DNA from: Chitinophagales bacterium
GTDB lineage: Bacteria; Bacteroidota; Bacteroidia; Chitinophagales; UBA10324
Direction of reading: 5' to 3'
NCBI GenBank assembly: GCA_026786335.1
Contig: JAJAYG010000544.1
Coordinates: 1-7,718 of the forward strand
Length of the DNA stretch: 7,718 nt
Numbering within the stretch: the first letter of the stretch is position 1; each line of letters starts with the position of its first letter. The position numbers were made by a program, and so were the translations under genes. This document shows positions 6,439 to 7,718 of the stretch, piece by piece. Under the pieces are notes generated by a model. That model saw only the letters and a list, made by a program, of their open reading frames with translations, was not told where the DNA came from and searched no databases.

Positions 6439-7259
6439 TGATTCTCAAATCCCCACTTCAAAAATAAAGGCAACGCCTTAGCCCATGTTTGCTGATTGTG
6501 GTTGCCATTTTCTATCTCAACATATTCAATATCTTGATAAGGGCGATATCCTTTTTTAGTGAGTTCAACAATTAAGTCAAGTGTGTCATCAATCGAATCT
6601 ATAATGCCATTGCGGTTGCGGTCTGCTGTTTCATCATTGGTTCCGGTTTCAAACCAAAACTTTAATCCCTCCTTGTAAGGCGTGGAGCGAACTACATTAT
6701 GAATGATGCGGTGTTTCATTTCATCAAATGCATCTCCATAAGCGCTGCTCCTCCACCAAAGCGATCCGGAGAAAACTCCAATGCGTTGAAAAATTTCAGG
6801 GTGCTTCAATCCAATATCAAATGCAGATAAACCGCCAAGTGAAAACCCGGCAATGGCATTGCATCCTGAATTCATATCTAACCTAAAATTTTCAGTGAGC
6901 ATGGGAATCAGTTCATCTATTATAAACCGTGAATACAATTTTGCTTTTGCACCTCGCTTTTTAAAATCGGGTTGAGAGGCAACGCCATACTCTTGCATTC
7001 GATCGCCAGCATGTATTGCAAAAACAATTATTTCCTGCATTTGCCCGTTGCGGGTAGTTCTTGAAAGCGTTTGCTTCAAGCGCAGTGCTTCGGCATCTTG
7101 CCCATCATTCAAAATCAAGAACGGATATTTTCTTTTTGAGAGCGGGTAAGAAGAAGGTAAAAACAACTCCATCACTACTTGCCGCTTAAGGGCAGAGGAA
7201 TACATAGAACTGTCGCCTTCAACTTGCAACACCGGCGCAATGGTTTTTCTAAATAACAT
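6435..7259 (-). CDS. Alpha/beta hydrolase, esterase D/Fes-like family
   Basis: A 274-residue putative serine esterase of the PF00756 type, whose members act on acyl, feruloyl or siderophore esters; the substrate here cannot be told. The nucleophile elbow GFSLGG (138-143) gives catalytic S140. FETGTNDE (203-210) supplies a likely acid, D209, and NGNHNQQTW (251-259) the likely catalytic H254. YPFLILNDGQD (45-55) is the early strand and oxyanion-region block typical of the family. Directly after the acid, DRNRNGIIDSIDD (213-225) is a Dx[DN]xNG-type loop resembling calcium-binding EF-hand or dockerin loops. There is no signal peptide, so it is probably cytoplasmic. It is the first gene of a tight minus-strand operon with the antitoxin and toxin genes. 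The start ATG 7259 has no Shine-Dalgarno, as is usual in this phylum. Confidence 0.85.
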   Translation of the reverse strand: MLFRKTIAPVLQVEGDSSMYSSALKRQVVMELFLPSSYPLSKRKYPFLILNDGQDAEALRLKQTLSRTTRNGQMQEIIVFAIHAGDRMQEYGVASQPDFKKRGAKAKLYSRFIIDELIPMLTENFRLDMNSGCNAIAGFSLGGLSAFDIGLKHPEIFQRIGVFSGSLWWRSSAYGDAFDEMKHRIIHNVVRSTPYKEGLKFWFETGTNDETADRNRNGIIDSIDDTLDLIVELTKKGYRPYQDIEYVEIENGNHNQQTWAKALPLFLKWGFENQ

Positions 7260-7276
7260 CTTAAAATTTTGCGGCG

Positions 7277-7284
7277 CAATGATA
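7277..7284 (-). promoter_or_regulatory. Weak candidate -7 box for the esterase-antitoxin-toxin operon
   Basis: On the minus strand TATCATTG matches TAnnTTTG except at one position, 17 bases before ATG 7259. No -33 element is seen. The rest of 7260-7394 is AT-rich with no other candidate I would defend. Confidence 0.25.
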
Positions 7285-7394
7285 CATGCTGCATCTTAAT
7301 TTTTAAATGAGTGATCAATCATACTGCTAACATCAAATCAAAAGTTATATTAAAAAGCAATTTAAAACGCTTCACTTTTTGCAAAATTTAAATG

Positions 7395-7428
7395 AAATCC
7401 GAAATCGCAACTCCGAAATCCGAAATCT
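7395..7428 (-). repeat. Right copy of the inverted TTCGGAT-rich intergenic repeat
   Basis: The minus strand reads GATTTCGGATTTCGGAGTTG and then GATTTCGGATTT. It is the inverted partner of 3308-3341 (26 of 34 matches by hand). Its right end lies two bases before the TACATTTG box of the DUF177 gene, so it occupies the region where a -33 element would be expected. Confidence 0.6.
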
Positions 7429-7430
7429 AT

Positions 7431-7438
7431 TACATTTG
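7431..7438 (+). promoter_or_regulatory. Candidate Bacteroidota -7 promoter box for the DUF177 gene
   Basis: TACATTTG matches TAnnTTTG exactly and is followed by GCGCC, giving a predicted start near 7445 and a leader of about 18 bases before ATG 7463. No -33 TTG is present because the upstream bases belong to the intergenic repeat. Confidence 0.5.
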
Positions 7439-7453
7439 CGCCTCACAAAAAAC

Positions 7454-7458
7454 GGAGG
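7454..7458 (+). promoter_or_regulatory. Strong Shine-Dalgarno GGAGG before the DUF177 gene
   Basis: GGAGG lies four bases before ATG 7463. It is the only clear Shine-Dalgarno among the starts in this window and fixes the start codon. Most Bacteroidota mRNAs lack one, so it may mark a gene with unusual translational demand, such as one co-expressed with a ribosomal protein (inference). Confidence 0.6.
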
Positions 7459-7462
7459 GACT

Positions 7463-7718
7463 ATGGATCCGTTGCGGCAATATGATATCGTATTCGTTGG
7501 ATTAAAGATCGGTGTTCATGATTTTAGCTATACGATTGACGATAAATTCTTTGAGCTGTTCAGCGATTCTTTGGTGAAGGAAGCTGCGTTAGGGAAGCTC
7601 CTCGCTAAGGGCGCGATTACAATTCGATTCCTCAGGCGCACGGGCAGGCAGGATCGGTGCCGGTCGTCGACGAAGACAACGGACCGCGTTGAATGCGGCC
7701 AGCGAGGAGATGATGGAG
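7463..7718 (+). CDS. DUF177 (YceD-like) protein, N-terminal part, 3' end lost at an apparent junction
   Basis: The first 43 codons, from MDPLRQYDIVFVGLKIGVHD through TIDDKFFELFSDSLVKEAAL, match the Bacteroidota DUF177 pattern: a YDI(V/P)FVGLKxGxHxFxY(x)IDxKFFE opening. DUF177 proteins normally run about 170 residues, carry a central pair of CxxC motifs, and sit directly upstream of rpmF (ribosomal protein L32); a role linked to 23S rRNA or L32 has been proposed. After codon 43 the frame stays open to the window edge, but the residues (GKLLAKGAITIRFLRRTGRQ and onward) do not resemble the expected LEK-type strand of the family and are rich in Arg, Thr and Ser, as expected from out-of-frame GC-rich DNA. 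I treat only 7463-7590 as genuine DUF177 sequence. Confidence 0.7.
   Translation, partial: MDPLRQYDIVFVGLKIGVHDFSYTIDDKFFELFSDSLVKEAALGKLLAKGAITIRFLRRTGRQDRCRSSTKTTDRVECGQRGDDG
7591..7718. other. GC-rich tail of apparently foreign origin at the contig end
   Basis: By hand count, 79 of 128 bases are G or C (about 62%), against 47 of 120 (39%) in 7471-7590. A 7-base direct repeat GGAAGCT occurs on both sides of the change (7579-7585 and 7593-7599). No single reading frame looks convincingly like a known protein. One plus frame gives SIPQAHGQAGSVPVVDEDNG with high GC at third positions before a TGA, which may be the real coding frame of another, GC-rich genome. A chimera from amplification or assembly is the simplest explanation. 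Confidence 0.6.

Noticed and set aside
7262..7391. AAATTTTGC near 7264 and GCAAAATTT near 7381 form an inverted repeat about 110 bases apart.
   Set aside because: Nine AT-rich bases at this distance are expected by chance, and no stable hairpin results.
7592..7717. On the minus strand one frame of the GC-rich tail gives LRNRIVIAPLARS, resembling the start of old yellow enzyme flavoproteins.
   Set aside because: Only about 13 residues fit; the residues before and after do not resemble the family, and other frames of the tail are open too. Too short to call.

Overview
The window looks like chromosome from a member of the Bacteroidota, most likely an environmental lineage near Chitinophagales or Sphingobacteriales (inference). 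The signs are low GC, promoter-like TAnnTTTG boxes, few Shine-Dalgarno sequences, signal peptides ending in AQ, and a large secreted protein with a type IX secretion (T9SS) C-terminal signal. No rRNA, tRNA, CRISPR array, transposase or integrase is visible.

Left block (1-3306) is housekeeping. rsmA (16S rRNA dimethyltransferase, minus strand) runs off the left edge. Divergent from it on the plus strand are pepA (M17 leucyl aminopeptidase) and pdxA (vitamin B6 synthesis), probably co-transcribed.

Middle block (3307-7462) is accessory in character, and all its genes are on the minus strand. In transcription order these are: a GFSLGG-type esterase; a small antitoxin-like protein; a PIN-domain toxin; a seven-repeat beta-propeller protein with a T9SS signal; and a small beta-barrel-like outer-membrane protein whose reading frame is stopped by TAA exactly at the signal peptide junction. 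Esterase, antitoxin and toxin are joined by two 4-base ATGA overlaps. The block is bracketed by a diverged inverted pair of about 34-base TTCGGAT-rich repeats (3308-3341 and 7395-7428).

Right block (7463-7718) starts a plus-strand DUF177 (YceD-like) gene, with its own promoter-like box and a strong GGAGG. After about 43 recognisable codons the composition jumps from roughly 39% to 62% GC and the family resemblance ends. This is probably a chimeric or misassembled contig end, less likely a real breakpoint.

From memory of related genomes, pdxA is often followed directly by DUF177-rpmF-fabH. If so, the middle block is a roughly 4.1 kb insertion between pdxA and its usual neighbour. I found no clearly new molecular system. 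The best leads are the repeat-bracketed island, the TAA at the signal peptide junction, the esterase/toxin-antitoxin operon and the right-end junction.
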